A DNA stretch of 64,000 nt from Pirellulales bacterium. GTDB lineage: Bacteria > Planctomycetota > Planctomycetia > Pirellulales > Lacipirellulaceae. Shown here in pieces: positions 27,098-37,228 of this stretch. Numbering within the stretch: position 1 is the first letter of the stretch; every line of letters begins with the position of its first letter. A program made the position numbers and the translations under genes. The DNA is taken from NCBI GenBank assembly GCA_028279215.1, contig JANQOF010000068.1, forward strand, positions 1 to 64,000, given 5' to 3'. The notes under the pieces are model-generated. The model was not told the DNA's origin, ran no database searches, and was given only the letters and a program-made list of their open reading frames with translations.

Positions 27098-28063
27098 GTG
27101 AGAATAGTTCTTTGTTACCCCGTCGAATCCCAGCACCTAGCCCAAATCCAGGCTGCCGCTCCCGATTGGGAAGTGGTGGATGCAGGCCAAGAGCAGATTG
27201 CCGAGCAACTGCCGACGGCCGACATCTATTGTGGTCATGCCAAGGTGCCAGTGCCATGGGACGCAGTAGTCGCCGGTGGGCGGCTGAAGTGGATCCAGTC
27301 GTCCGCGGCCGGCATGGACCACTGCCTTGTGCCAGCAGTAATTGGCTCGGAGATTCTAGTCACCAGTGCGTCTGGAGTGTTGGCCAATCAGGTGGCCGAC
27401 CACACCATGGCCCTGCTGGCGGGTTCGCTACGCCGACTGCCGGTGTTCTTTGACGCGATGAATCGCCGAGAATTCATTCGCCGACCGACGCAGGACCTAC
27501 ACCATGCGACGATTGGAATTGTGGGCTTGGGTGGGAATGGTCGGCGGCTCGCCGAGGTGCTCAGCGCGTTTAAACCCACTATTCTGGCGACCGACTGGTT
27601 CCCGGTAAATAAACCACCGCAGGTTGCCGAACTGCTAGCGGCGGACGAATTGGATGCAGTTCTGCCCCGCTGCGATGTAGTGATTCTGGCAGTGCCGCTC
27701 AACGAAACTACACGAGGAATGTTCGACGCTCGGCGGATCGCACAAATGAAGGAAGGTAGCGTGCTGGTGAACATGGCTCGCGGACCAATTGTGGTCGAAG
27801 ACGCGCTGATCGATGCGCTGGAATCAGGCCACTTGTGGGGCGCCGGATTGGATGTGACCGAAACCGAACCCCTCCCGAAGGACAGCCGACTGTGGGACGC
27901 GCCCAATTTGATTCTCACACCCCACGTTGGCGGGCAGTGCAAGACACGAATCGATGACATGACCAATTTCTTCTGCGAAAACTTACGCCTCTACCGCGAA
28001 GGGAAACCGCTGAAGAACGTAACTGACAAAGTTCTTGGGTTTCCATTCCCAGACGCCGATTGA
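27098..28063 (+). CDS. D-2-hydroxyacid dehydrogenase (NAD-dependent)
   Basis: 321 aa with the 2-hydroxyacid dehydrogenase fold. The NAD-binding motif is GIVGLGGNGRRLAEVL. The catalytic trio is visible: Arg in LVNMARGPIV, Glu in GLDVTETEPLP, His in LTPHVGGQ. Related enzymes reduce glyoxylate, hydroxypyruvate or phosphoglycerate-type substrates; the exact one is unknown. The protein lacks the ACT/regulatory tail of SerA. It is divergent from the permease operon, with 103 bp between the two starts. Confidence 0.9.
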   Translation: MRIVLCYPVESQHLAQIQAAAPDWEVVDAGQEQIAEQLPTADIYCGHAKVPVPWDAVVAGGRLKWIQSSAAGMDHCLVPAVIGSEILVTSASGVLANQVADHTMALLAGSLRRLPVFFDAMNRREFIRRPTQDLHHATIGIVGLGGNGRRLAEVLSAFKPTILATDWFPVNKPPQVAELLAADELDAVLPRCDVVILAVPLNETTRGMFDARRIAQMKEGSVLVNMARGPIVVEDALIDALESGHLWGAGLDVTETEPLPKDSRLWDAPNLILTPHVGGQCKTRIDDMTNFFCENLRLYREGKPLKNVTDKVLGFPFPDAD

Positions 28064-28228
28064 AGGAGTGCGTGCGGTTAGCTGAAAGACCTGCCACGAG
28101 ATTGAAGTGAATGGCCCCGTGCGGCAAATGCTGCGGACATCATCAACTGGCGCATCTATCCATTAGGATTGGCGCTGTAATCTCAGGAAACGGCGCGCAT
28201 TTGGGCGCGAACGTCCGGACGACATGCG

Positions 28229-28257
28229 TTGTCGTTCCGCACGGCGCCAGCTATTAT
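28229..28257 (+). promoter_or_regulatory. Promoter upstream of the RND adaptor gene
   Basis: TTGTCG (28229-28234), 17-bp spacer, TATTAT (28252-28257). Matches are 4 of 6 and 5 of 6. The position supports the adaptor start at 28306 rather than an upstream in-frame start at 28111, which would lie before the promoter. Confidence 0.5.
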
Positions 28258-28305
28258 ATCCCGTTTGGGCGATCACGATTCTTCAACCAAACCCCACCTC
28301 GCCCC

Positions 28306-29622
28306 ATGACCCGTTGGACCCACCATCTGGTACGCTATGGCACCCTTACGCTGGTAACGGTGTTCGCCATCGGCGTGATGGCCTACGTGAGCATGCGCGA
28401 CGACGCGGCCGCCCAGCAAGCGTTACAGCAGGTGACGACTCCGGTACCCGTAGTGGCCCAGCCAAAACCGTTGGTTGCAGCCGAACGGGTTAAGGCTTCG
28501 CTCCACGAAGTAACCGCCAAGTTCAGCGGCAAGATTCGTCCGTGGGAAACCTACAGCGTTGGGTTCGAGCAACCGGGTCGCATCGTCGAACTGGGTGTCG
28601 GCGAACGGGGTGAACCGCTGGACGATGGAAGTCGGGTGAAACAAGGTCAAACACTCGCCCGCATCGACGATCGAATCCTTCGCGCCCGACTCGCCGAAGC
28701 CACTGCCAACCTAGAACAAGCATCGAGCGACCTTGAGCGCGCTCGCGAACTCCGTTCCGGCGCCTACGAGACGATCACCAAAGCGGAGTTCCAAGGATTT
28801 CTCACCGCCCACTCCTTGGCACAGGCAGCGCTCGCCATCGCCACGAAGAACCTAGAAGACGCCGAACTCAAGTCGCCAGTCAACGCCACGATCTCGCGTC
28901 GCATGGCCGAACCGGGCGAGGTCGTACCCGCCAATCAAACCGTGTTCGATCTGGTGCAGAACGATGACATGCTACTGGTGGTCGATGTGCCGGAGTCTCA
29001 GATACGCGAATTGCAAAGCCGAATGCGCGCAGTGCGCAGCGCGGAACAAACAGGCACAAACGATGCGGAATCGCGAGTGTTTCGGGCCCGTGTGAATTTG
29101 GAGTCACGTGACCGCTTCGGTCGCGAGCTACCACCCATTGATGCCGAGGTCTATCGCATCGCGGAACTCGCAGATCCGCGCACTGGGTTGTTTGAAGTTG
29201 AAATCCGTGTTCCGAACGAAACGCGCTTGTTGCGCGCCGGCATGGTAGCGACCGCCGATGTGGTGATCGACCGGATTAGCGCCTATCGCGTGCCGGAACT
29301 GGCTGTGCTATTTCGAGAAGATCAGACCTATCTGTTCGGGCTCGACGAAGTAGACGAGCCACTACAGGTGATGTTCTGGCAGGTAGATGAAGTGCCGGTC
29401 GCGACAGCCCGACGGATCGAGCTTTCCGACTGGATCGACCAGGGCGACTACCTGCTGGTGCCTTCGACAACGGCCAAGCTCGATCGCATTATCGTCCGTG
29501 GACAGCAGCGACTAAGCGACGGGCAGCACGTACGCGTCACCGATGAGTCGGCGGACACCAAACAGCAGTACGTGGCACCAGACGGCAAAGATGAGAAGGT
29601 CGCACAGCGCTCCAAGTCCTAG
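28306..29622 (+). CDS. RND efflux periplasmic adaptor (membrane fusion protein)
   Basis: 438 aa from an ATG that opens with an uncleaved membrane helix (about residues 11-29). It has the HlyD/AcrA layout: a barrel-sandwich half ([22 protein letters not shown]), a coiled-coil hairpin ([20 protein letters not shown] onward), the returning half with [20 protein letters not shown], and C-terminal beta-barrel parts. It links an inner-membrane RND pump to an outer-membrane channel. The pump gene starts 46 bp downstream; no TolC-like gene is nearby. Confidence 0.88.
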   Translation: MTRWTHHLVRYGTLTLVTVFAIGVMAYVSMRDDAAAQQALQQVTTPVPVVAQPKPLVAAERVKASLHEVTAKFSGKIRPWETYSVGFEQPGRIVELGVGERGEPLDDGSRVKQGQTLARIDDRILRARLAEATANLEQASSDLERARELRSGAYETITKAEFQGFLTAHSLAQAALAIATKNLEDAELKSPVNATISRRMAEPGEVVPANQTVFDLVQNDDMLLVVDVPESQIRELQSRMRAVRSAEQTGTNDAESRVFRARVNLESRDRFGRELPPIDAEVYRIAELADPRTGLFEVEIRVPNETRLLRAGMVATADVVIDRISAYRVPELAVLFREDQTYLFGLDEVDEPLQVMFWQVDEVPVATARRIELSDWIDQGDYLLVPSTTAKLDRIIVRGQQRLSDGQHVRVTDESADTKQQYVAPDGKDEKVAQRSKS

Positions 29623-29667
29623 TGTGCAGTTGGTCAAGCACGTAGCCGTATTGAAGTCATCAGCGCG

Positions 29668-32600
29668 ATGAAGATCAGCAATTACGCCATCGAACGGCCA
29701 CGGCTCGTAACCGTGTGCACCGTGCTGGTCATGCTGATGGCCGTCTTTGCGTGCGTTTTCACGCCCGTTCAGCGATCGCCCGCCATTACGAAGGCCGTGG
29801 TGCTCGTGGCCATCCCGTACCCCGACTCGCAGCCGAGTGAATCGGAGAACGAGATCGCGCGCAAGGTGGAAGACGCACTAAACGAACTGCAAAGCGTCGA
29901 CTACATTGCCTCGACCAACATGCGCGGTTCGTCGATCACCCAGGTGGTGTTTCTCGACGGTGTCGACCCGGATGATGCCCGACGTGAGGTCAAGGACCTG
30001 GTTGACCGGATTCGCAACGAACTGCCGACCGGACGCGAAGTTCAACCAGTCATCACCGACATCGACTTCGAAAACATGCCACTGATGTTGGTGAGCATCA
30101 CCGCACCCGAGGCGGTCGACGATCGGACGCTGAAGGTGATCGCCGAGGCGGTCCAAGAACAGTTGGAAGAAGTGGAAGGCGTCGCCAATACGCAGCTGTT
30201 TGGCGGCAAGGAGCGGGAAATACATGTAAACGTGTTTCCCGACCGCATGGTTCAGTATGGTGTAACCTGGGGGCAGTTGCGCCAGGCGATGGCCGATTTT
30301 CACGCCGAGATTCCCGCCGGCGCCTTCACCACCGGCGAGTTCGACCGGCAAATCCGCAACGAGTCGAAACTGCGCGGCGTCGGCGACATTCGCGAAGCGA
30401 TTGTAGCAAGCGAGCAAGGCCGTGTGATTCGCGTGCGCGACCTCGCCGACGTAGTCGACACACATCGCAAGATCAAGAATCTGGCCCAGCTTAATGGGCG
30501 CAAGTCGGCCACAGTCGTGGTGAACAAAGAGGCCGACATCAATACCCTGGGAACTGCTAAGAAGGTAAAGGCCGAGGTCGACGACTTACGCGCTCAGTAT
30601 CCAGACCTCGAGTTCTATACATCCCGCGACGCATCCAATGAGATTTGGACGATGTTTCGCGTACTTGGATCGAGTGCGGTTTTCGGCGCTATGCTGGTTC
30701 TCATTATCCTGGGCTGGACAATGGGCCTGAGAATATCCCTTCTAGTGCTCTTGGCCATTCCGCTAAGCACGGCGATCGCGCTGGTGTTTCTGTTCTTCGT
30801 TGGCATCCCGATCTCGAACATGGTGGTGTTCAGCTTTATCCTCGTCCTGGGGATGGTGGTCGACGGAGCGATTATCGTGGCTGAGAACATTCATCGTCAC
30901 ATAGAGCGTGGTGAAGATCCGGTAGACGCAGCGAAAGTCGGTATCGAAGAAGTTGGACTCCCGGTGATTGCCGCCGACCTTACTACAATCGCAGCCTACT
31001 TACCGATGCTGATGGTGCCCGGCATCATGGGCGACTTTATGGGCGTCATGCCAAAAGTGGTCAGCGTGGCGCTATTCGGCTCAATCCTTGTCGATCACTT
31101 TGTGATTCCTACTCTAGCTGCCCGCTGGTATAGCAAACGCCAGCCGACGGCGGACGAGTCCGAGTCGTTCGCCAAACTCACAGCCACCCACGACACGCAC
31201 GAGAGCAACAAAGCGGCCCGCGTTCGTCCCAATGCCGGCTTCTTTACCCGCGCCTATGCCTGGGTGTTGCGGCAGGCGCTGACGGGGGTGACGCCGCTGT
31301 TTGTAATCATGTGGTGCGGCGTCGCGGTATTCGGCGCGGGTAAGCTGATGGGGTACCTTGGCTTCAACTTCTTCCCTGCCAGCGATCGCGGACAATTCAT
31401 CGTCAAGTACGAACTCCCGCTTGGGTTTAGCATTGAGGAAACCCTAGCAGCGTCGCGCGTCATTACCGACAAGCTCAAAGACTGGGAAGACACCGGCATA
31501 CTCGTGAACTATGTCACGTCGGTTGGCTCCGCCTCTGGCATGGCTACTCGCGTCGACGACGATCCGGCAACCGGCCCAGAATTTGGTGAGGTCCAGGTGG
31601 AACTAGTACCACCTATGGATCGAAGCATTCACACCCGTGAGGTAATGAACTACTTGCGCCGCAACGTACAGTTGTTGCCGGGCATGAAGATGACGGTCGC
31701 CGAGGTTCAGGACGGCCCGCCGGGCGGTGCTAAGGTTTCTGTTCGATTCACAGGTAAGGACTTGGACCAACTGGGACGGATTGCTAAGGCAACTAGCGAT
31801 CGGTTGGAGGACGTGGCGGGCACGGTGGACGTCACCACCGACTATCGCGACGACGCCCCTGTGCTCATCGTGGAACCTAAGTCCGATATTGTTGGCCTTG
31901 CAGGAATGACCGATATGCAGATCGCCCGCGCCGTGCAAACGGCACTGGCGGGCGATACGGCTATCCAGATCACGCTGGACGACGAAGACATCAACCTGCG
32001 TTTGCAGCTAGCCCCCGAGTACCAACGCCACCCAGAAGACTTGAAACGCATGCTGCTGGCTGGTCCTGACGGTCGGCGGGCATCGATTGGCTCGTTGGCC
32101 GACATCCGCCGCGACGTCGATTTGTATAGCGTCAATCGCTACGATCGCAATCGCGCCGTCGTGACCAAGAGCGACGTTGACGATTCGATTCAGCCAGCCA
32201 AGGTATTCGAGCAACTCGCCAAGGACATCCTGCCTGATCTCGGTTTTGTCCCAATTGAAGGGGGCGAGAAGACCGTGGAGGGATTCGCTAAGAACTTCGT
32301 CGGCGCCGCGGCAAGCGATGCCGACGGTGTTCACGCTGAGTTCGCCGGCGAGAACGATGAGCGGGACAAGAACTTTGGCTATCTGCTCCAAAGCATGATC
32401 ATTGCGGTCGTACTGATTGCTGGCATCCTAGTAATGCAGTTCAACAGCTTCCGCCAGGCCGCCGTCGTGATGATGAGCGTTCCGCTTAGCTTCATTGGCG
32501 TCATTCTTGGCATGTGGATCACGGGCTTCCCATTCAGCTTGGCAACGTTCATCGGGCTGGTGAGCCTTACAGGCATTGTAGTAAACGATGCAATCGTGTT

Positions 32601-33054
32601 GGTCGATTTCGCCAATCAGGCCCGCGCCCGCGGCCTCGCTGTCCGACCCGCACTGGTCGAGGCCGGCGTGAACCGCCTTCGCCCCGTGCTGCTAACGACG
32701 GTAACCACTTGCGGTGGTTTGCTGCCGCTCATGCTCAACATCTCCGGCGGCGCTGAGTTTTGGCAACCGCTTACCGGTGCGATTGTATTCGGGCTGGCGT
32801 TCGCCACGGTGCTAACGCTGGTGGTAGTGCCGTGCGGGTACCTGCTCGCCTACCGCCTTCCGCAGTGGCTGCTGGTGTTCTGCGCAACGGCGGTTGTCTT
32901 CAGTATCATTGCATTTGGTTCGGCTTTCGTGATCCCAAGCGTCTACGTCGACACCATCAAGCCAGTAGGTCTGGTCGCGGCTGTTGGACTTGCGTGCTTC
33001 TCGGCAATCAATGCCTACAAGCGCGGAGAGTCCCTAATCTGGGTGGACGTCTAG
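29668..33054 (+). CDS. RND efflux transporter permease with extra C-terminal helices
   Basis: 1128-aa proton-driven pump of the HAE/AcrB group, with two periplasmic porter regions and 12 expected helices. In helix 4 the motif is [14 protein letters not shown] where AcrB has an Asp-Asp pair (D407/D408), so only the first Asp remains. In helix 10 it reads [15 protein letters not shown], lacking AcrB's Lys940. Energy coupling must use a variant relay, as in several other HAE subgroups. The C-terminus is about 65 residues longer than usual and adds two more predicted helices (from [14 protein letters not shown] on). Its adaptor gene lies 46 bp upstream. Substrates are unknown. Confidence 0.9.
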   Translation: MKISNYAIERPRLVTVCTVLVMLMAVFACVFTPVQRSPAITKAVVLVAIPYPDSQPSESENEIARKVEDALNELQSVDYIASTNMRGSSITQVVFLDGVDPDDARREVKDLVDRIRNELPTGREVQPVITDIDFENMPLMLVSITAPEAVDDRTLKVIAEAVQEQLEEVEGVANTQLFGGKEREIHVNVFPDRMVQYGVTWGQLRQAMADFHAEIPAGAFTTGEFDRQIRNESKLRGVGDIREAIVASEQGRVIRVRDLADVVDTHRKIKNLAQLNGRKSATVVVNKEADINTLGTAKKVKAEVDDLRAQYPDLEFYTSRDASNEIWTMFRVLGSSAVFGAMLVLIILGWTMGLRISLLVLLAIPLSTAIALVFLFFVGIPISNMVVFSFILVLGMVVDGAIIVAENIHRHIERGEDPVDAAKVGIEEVGLPVIAADLTTIAAYLPMLMVPGIMGDFMGVMPKVVSVALFGSILVDHFVIPTLAARWYSKRQPTADESESFAKLTATHDTHESNKAARVRPNAGFFTRAYAWVLRQALTGVTPLFVIMWCGVAVFGAGKLMGYLGFNFFPASDRGQFIVKYELPLGFSIEETLAASRVITDKLKDWEDTGILVNYVTSVGSASGMATRVDDDPATGPEFGEVQVELVPPMDRSIHTREVMNYLRRNVQLLPGMKMTVAEVQDGPPGGAKVSVRFTGKDLDQLGRIAKATSDRLEDVAGTVDVTTDYRDDAPVLIVEPKSDIVGLAGMTDMQIARAVQTALAGDTAIQITLDDEDINLRLQLAPEYQRHPEDLKRMLLAGPDGRRASIGSLADIRRDVDLYSVNRYDRNRAVVTKSDVDDSIQPAKVFEQLAKDILPDLGFVPIEGGEKTVEGFAKNFVGAAASDADGVHAEFAGENDERDKNFGYLLQSMIIAVVLIAGILVMQFNSFRQAAVVMMSVPLSFIGVILGMWITGFPFSLATFIGLVSLTGIVVNDAIVLVDFANQARARGLAVRPALVEAGVNRLRPVLLTTVTTCGGLLPLMLNISGGAEFWQPLTGAIVFGLAFATVLTLVVVPCGYLLAYRLPQWLLVFCATAVVFSIIAFGSAFVIPSVYVDTIKPVGLVAAVGLACFSAINAYKRGESLIWVDV

Positions 33055-33160
33055 GAGGGTCGCACGAAACCGCTGCGCCGTCGCATTCGTCGCAGAATTG
33101 AGTTAGATTGAAGCCATTTACTTAACAGATTCGGCACAGCCAGGAAGGGGACCGTCGCCC

Positions 33161-34072
33161 ATGCAGCTCGGATTTGTTTCCGCCATCTTTGGTGACTTGA
33201 CACTTGAGGAAGTTCTAAAATTTGCGGCGGGCGAGGGTTTCGACTGCGTAGAAGTCATGTGTTGGCCACCGGGTGGGCCTGACAGAAAGTACGGTGGCGT
33301 GTGTCACATCGACGTGTCCGACTTCACTCAGGCAATGGCCGACGACACGCGGGCCCTCGTCGAGCACCATGGCATTGCGATCTCTGCGCTTGGCTACTAC
33401 TCCGTTCCGCTCTCAGCGCAAGAAGATCAAGCCACCGCGGCGATTGAACATTTGCATAAGGTGATCGACGCAGCGCCCATGCTTGGGCTCGCGAACGTCA
33501 ACTCCTTCGTTGGTGCGAACCAGTACCAATCGCTCGACGAGAACCTGCAGAAGTTCGCCGAAGTATGGCCGCCATTCATCCAGCACGCCGAGCAGCGTGG
33601 AGTCTTCATCGGCATTGAGAATTGCCCGATGGTCTTCCCCAACACATGGCCTCAGGGGCTCAACATTGCCCGTACTCCGGCTATTTGGCGGCGGATGTTC
33701 GAGACTATCCCATCGGGTCATTTTGGCCTCAACTACGATCCATCACACCTTCGCATGCAACTGATGGACCCGATTGCGCCGATTCACGAATTCGGGCCTA
33801 GGATCTTTCACACGCATGCAAAGGACATGCGCATTGACCACGACCGGCTGAATGATGTCGGCACGTTGGCGCCACCTATGGATCGCTCAACGGCCAAAAT
33901 ACCGGGCCTAGGCGACATCGACTGGGGCAAGTGGATCGGTGCACTTAGTGACGCTGGATATCGAGGTCCAGTTTGCATTGAGGTAGAAGACGAAGCATTC
34001 AACGATAGCCTAGAGACCCGGCAGCAATCGCTTCGTATCAGCCGGAACGTCCTCCGCCCACTGATCGGGTAG
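33161..34072 (+). CDS. Sugar phosphate isomerase/epimerase-like TIM-barrel protein
   Basis: 303 aa of the xylose-isomerase-like/AP-endonuclease-2 superfamily. It opens with QLGFVSAIFGDLTLEEVLKFAAGEGFDCVEV. Likely metal ligands are Glu in IGIENCPM, Asp/His in LNYDPSHL, His in FHTHAKDM and Glu in CIEVEDEAF. Members isomerise or epimerise sugars or act as inosose dehydratases. Planctomycetes have many, and none of the neighbours reveals the substrate. No signal peptide is visible. Confidence 0.85.
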   Translation: MQLGFVSAIFGDLTLEEVLKFAAGEGFDCVEVMCWPPGGPDRKYGGVCHIDVSDFTQAMADDTRALVEHHGIAISALGYYSVPLSAQEDQATAAIEHLHKVIDAAPMLGLANVNSFVGANQYQSLDENLQKFAEVWPPFIQHAEQRGVFIGIENCPMVFPNTWPQGLNIARTPAIWRRMFETIPSGHFGLNYDPSHLRMQLMDPIAPIHEFGPRIFHTHAKDMRIDHDRLNDVGTLAPPMDRSTAKIPGLGDIDWGKWIGALSDAGYRGPVCIEVEDEAFNDSLETRQQSLRISRNVLRPLIG

Positions 34073-34111
34073 CTAGCACAAACCCGATCTGCCGCGACAA
34101 GCGGTAATCGT

Positions 34112-34117
34112 TATAAT
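34112..34117 (+). promoter_or_regulatory. -10 box abutting the CHAD start codon
   Basis: A perfect TATAAT lies 6 bp before the ATG at 34124, so the predicted transcription start falls on or next to that ATG. No Shine-Dalgarno sequence is present. A -35 at 34089-34094 matches only 3 of 6. This suggests leaderless mRNA. Confidence 0.4.
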
Positions 34118-34123
34118 GAGCGT

Positions 34124-35041
34124 ATGGCGAGCTTCGATAAGTGGGTGTCTGACGCAAGTCCCGACATGGTGGTGGGCAACGTAGCCCGGCGCGCGCTCAA
34201 GTTGCGGCTTGGAAATGTGATTCACTTCTTGCCGTTGGCCGCCCATCTGGCAGACGAGAGCATTGAGTACGTGCATGCGGCACGCGTCGGCACGCGGCGT
34301 GCTCACACCGGCTTGCGACTGTTCGCCGACTTCGTCCCAGACAAACATCGCAAGACGATGAGTGCCGCGCTAAGGTCGATTCGACGTTCCATGGGCAATG
34401 CCCGCGATCTGGACGTCTACATCAAACGTTTCGGCCAGGCAAGCAGCGACGCCGAATCGTTTCTGAAACGGCTGAAACGGAAACGCCGTCGCGCGCAAAT
34501 GCCGATCATCGAATGCGCCACTCCCTTGTTGTCCGGACAGCGGCTACGTCAACAGACCGCCAAACTCCTCAAGCAAGTACGCAGCCACGCGAAGAAGTCA
34601 CTTCGCGAGCAGGCGTTCGGGCAATGGGCCAGCGGCAAGCTTAGGGAGGAGTGGCACAGCTTCCTCGAAGAAGTGCCCGACAGCAATCCGTCGGCTGGCG
34701 AGTTGCACCAATTTCGAATTGCAAGCAAGCGTTTTCGCTATGCGATCGAACTGCTGAGTAGCGGGCTACCCGCGCCGTTCCAGGAGGTCGTTTATCCGCA
34801 GGCGAAGCAACTGCAAGGGCAACTGGGCGAAATACAGGACCACGCGGTCGCAGCCGAGAAGCTAAACGCCTGCAAGAAGCAGGCTGATGGCCGAAGTGAA
34901 AGGGCGATGCTGGCCCAGTTCGAACAAGATGAACGCGATCAATACCATGGCAAGAGCGAAGCGTTCGCTCACTGGTGGCGTCGCGACCGGCTTAACGACT
35001 TGCGCACCGTGGTCGAGGGATCCTGGACAACGCGAAGTTGA
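34124..35041 (+). CDS. CHAD-domain protein
   Basis: 305 aa that is almost entirely a CHAD domain. The first half has VHAARVGTRRAHTGLRLF and SMGNARDLDVYIKRF; the second half repeats the pattern as LHQFRIASKRFRYAIELL and QLGEIQDHAVA. The conserved His and Arg/Lys residues form a basic groove that binds polyphosphate in characterised CHAD proteins. The usual partner (CYTH triphosphatase or polyphosphate kinase) is not adjacent. A -10 box sits just before the start, suggesting translation without a leader. Confidence 0.88.
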   Translation: MASFDKWVSDASPDMVVGNVARRALKLRLGNVIHFLPLAAHLADESIEYVHAARVGTRRAHTGLRLFADFVPDKHRKTMSAALRSIRRSMGNARDLDVYIKRFGQASSDAESFLKRLKRKRRRAQMPIIECATPLLSGQRLRQQTAKLLKQVRSHAKKSLREQAFGQWASGKLREEWHSFLEEVPDSNPSAGELHQFRIASKRFRYAIELLSSGLPAPFQEVVYPQAKQLQGQLGEIQDHAVAAEKLNACKKQADGRSERAMLAQFEQDERDQYHGKSEAFAHWWRRDRLNDLRTVVEGSWTTRS

Positions 35042-35052
35042 GGTGTGATGCG

Positions 35053-35772
35053 CTAATCTCGCAGCGTTTGCGGATCACCTTCGAGTTGCCGGCCAAAGCT
35101 CACTGGTCGCTCAACCTCGACTGCAAGCCGCTGCAGATAGGTAGCCCGTGGAAGCGTGGTCGCCCCTAACCGCCCGGTGTGATGTGTCCATTGCTGCACG
35201 TCGAGCAGCCCATACCCACGCGCCTTGAGATGGGCGACTAGTACGGCTAGCGCCGCAGTCGACGCATCGCGCTGGCGATAGAACATACTCTCGGCGGCAA
35301 ACAATCCGCCAATCGCAACCCCATACACTCCGCCCACAAGATGCCCTTCATGCCACGTCTCGACACTGTGAGCGTGTCCAAGTTGGTGCAAGTGCGTGTA
35401 CGCCCGAATCATCTGCGGCGTGATCCATGTCCCTCCCTCACGTCCTGGCCCCATGGAGCAACCACGCATCACGCCGGTGAAATCTCTATCCATCGTGGCG
35501 GCGAACTGTCCCGACCGTAGCCGCCGGAGCGTCCGGCGGGACGGAGTAAACTTGGCAAACTCAATGATCGCCCGAGGATCGAGCGACCACCAAACCAAGG
35601 GCTCATCGTCGGAATGAGGCCAGGGAAAAATCCCGTGTGAATACGCGTCGAGCAAAAGTTCTGCATTCAATTCCCCACCGACCACCAGGGCACCCTCAGG
35701 CGTGGCCGTCTCGGCCGGTGGAAAATACCGCGGCCTTGAAGGTTGCGATTGCCTTGTCGGCTCGGTGCTCAT
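35053..35772 (-). CDS. aat: Leucyl/phenylalanyl-tRNA-protein transferase
   Basis: Adds Leu or Phe from tRNA to N-terminal Arg/Lys of proteins, feeding them to ClpS-ClpAP (N-end rule). The 239-aa protein carries the family hallmark RYFPPAETATPEGALVVGGEL followed by AYSHGIFPWP and VWWSLDPRAII, then SVETWHEGHLVGGVYGVAIGGLFAAESMF. Length and order of motifs are normal. It is convergent with CHAD and downstream of the zinc-ribbon membrane gene on the same strand. Confidence 0.95.
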   Translation of the reverse strand: MSTEPTRQSQPSRPRYFPPAETATPEGALVVGGELNAELLLDAYSHGIFPWPHSDDEPLVWWSLDPRAIIEFAKFTPSRRTLRRLRSGQFAATMDRDFTGVMRGCSMGPGREGGTWITPQMIRAYTHLHQLGHAHSVETWHEGHLVGGVYGVAIGGLFAAESMFYRQRDASTAALAVLVAHLKARGYGLLDVQQWTHHTGRLGATTLPRATYLQRLAVEVERPVSFGRQLEGDPQTLRD

Positions 35773-35825
35773 TGCTGTAGCTTACCGATCCAGCGATCAA
35801 CTCGAAAGCGTGGTTGAAACGCTTG

Positions 35826-36944
35826 CTACCAGGGAAGCTGCAGTTCCGGCATCAACTCCACCCATTCCATGTCGACTAGATGTCCGTCTCTGGTCTGCTC
35901 GGTGTACGAAACACGGCAAGGGAAACGCGGCTTCACCCAGGTGGCTACTTGGCCAGTTCGTACCAGCGGCGTTCCGGTACGCGACTGCCGTAGCTTCCTA
36001 TGTAGCTCGAGTTTTTCTTCGGCTGGTAATTCCGGAACCAGCTTCCCCGCGTAAACCAGGCGCCCGCTAGCGTCGGTGGCGACCAACACCTCGGTAAATT
36101 CGCCGGCCTCGTTGGCCTTAAATCCGATGATTAGGCAATCGGTCTTCACACGTGGCTTGGGCTCTTCAGGCTTCTTGGGCTTTGCCGGTTTGGCATCTCT
36201 GGGCATCTGCTTTCCGGCGAAATCGACAACCGCGTCCTCTAGGTTGTCTTCTTTTGCAGGCCCATTGCCGGCTGCGGAGGTGATCGCGTCGACGAGGCTC
36301 GTCTTGGTTGGTGCTTCGATGCCCCAATCCCAGAGTCGGTGCCATGGAATGCCACCAACAATCAGCACTGCGGCAAGGGCCAGCGTAATGCCGTTGCTAC
36401 CGCCAACTACCAGCCACAGTCTCTTTGGTAGGCGCGAGAAGGTGCGAAACCAGGCTTTCATCGGGCTTACGACAATGTCAACAATGCCCATGTCGGTGTC
36501 GCCTGAAGCGGTCATCACGTAGCACGTGATATGTATCACCACAACAAGCGCGAGGCCTAGCAGTAGCTGTGAAGTTCCCCAATATTCGAATAGCGCCGCA
36601 TCGGCAGGCAAGAGCAGCCGTCCCACCAACGACACGGCCACGATTCCCACATTCGTACCAATGACGGGCCACGCCCATGACGGAATGGAGCTAATGAACT
36701 CCTCAAAGGCCGACTTGGGCTCGGCTGGCGCTGCTGGTTCCGTATTCATCGCGGCTTCCCATTCCGCGTCAAGGTCCACGGCAATTCCCAAGCTCGGGTA
36801 GAAACCACAACTACGGCAAACCATTTGGTCGGCCGCCATCGGGGCCTCGCACTTCGAGCAGCGGGGACCATCGGCAAAGGGAGTCACCTCGTCGGAGTCG
36901 ACGACTGCCAGATTGGTGTCCTCGGGAACGTCGGTAGCAGGCAT
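35826..36944 (-). CDS. Zinc-ribbon membrane protein with a DNA-ligase-like OB-fold tail
   Basis: 372 aa in three parts. An N-terminal zinc ribbon has two CxxC pairs (C29/C32 and C43/C46: CSKCEAP and CRSCGFYP). Three hydrophobic helices follow, at about 92-113, 125-146 and 177-199. After a Pro/Lys-rich linker (about 250-267), residues 268-366 resemble the C-terminal OB domain of ATP-dependent DNA ligases (LigD/LigB type): KTDCLIIGF, GRLVYAGKL, then ATWVKP and YTEQTRDGHLVDMEWVEL. The nucleotidyltransferase domain of a ligase is absent. I infer a membrane-anchored protein that may use the OB fold to bind nucleic acid or another partner; its role is unknown. Confidence 0.75.
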   Translation of the reverse strand: MPATDVPEDTNLAVVDSDEVTPFADGPRCSKCEAPMAADQMVCRSCGFYPSLGIAVDLDAEWEAAMNTEPAAPAEPKSAFEEFISSIPSWAWPVIGTNVGIVAVSLVGRLLLPADAALFEYWGTSQLLLGLALVVVIHITCYVMTASGDTDMGIVDIVVSPMKAWFRTFSRLPKRLWLVVGGSNGITLALAAVLIVGGIPWHRLWDWGIEAPTKTSLVDAITSAAGNGPAKEDNLEDAVVDFAGKQMPRDAKPAKPKKPEEPKPRVKTDCLIIGFKANEAGEFTEVLVATDASGRLVYAGKLVPELPAEEKLELHRKLRQSRTGTPLVRTGQVATWVKPRFPCRVSYTEQTRDGHLVDMEWVELMPELQLPW

Positions 36945-37228
36945 GGCAAGCTCAGAGTATATGCAGTTTTTGGGACGAATGCGTACGATCTTCCGTCAGG
37001 CAAACGTAGCTCGTCCTGCGCGATCCGGCCAGTTCGGAGAAAGTGCTCAGGACCGCAACGGAGTGTCGAATGCAAAGCTTGGAAGGATGGGGGAGATTAT
37101 GCAGCCGGGACGGGTCTCCATTTTCATGGAGACATCCGAGTGATCGCCTTTGTTGCGGCGGCGCGCTATAATCGACCCTGTCGAGCAATTGCTCCTTCCA
37201 TCCTCTGTTCGCCACTCGTCAAGCCAAT

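Noticed and set aside
28111..28305. Upstream extension of the RND adaptor
   Set aside because: It would put translation before the promoter at 28229-28257, and the added residues precede a normal N-terminal membrane helix.
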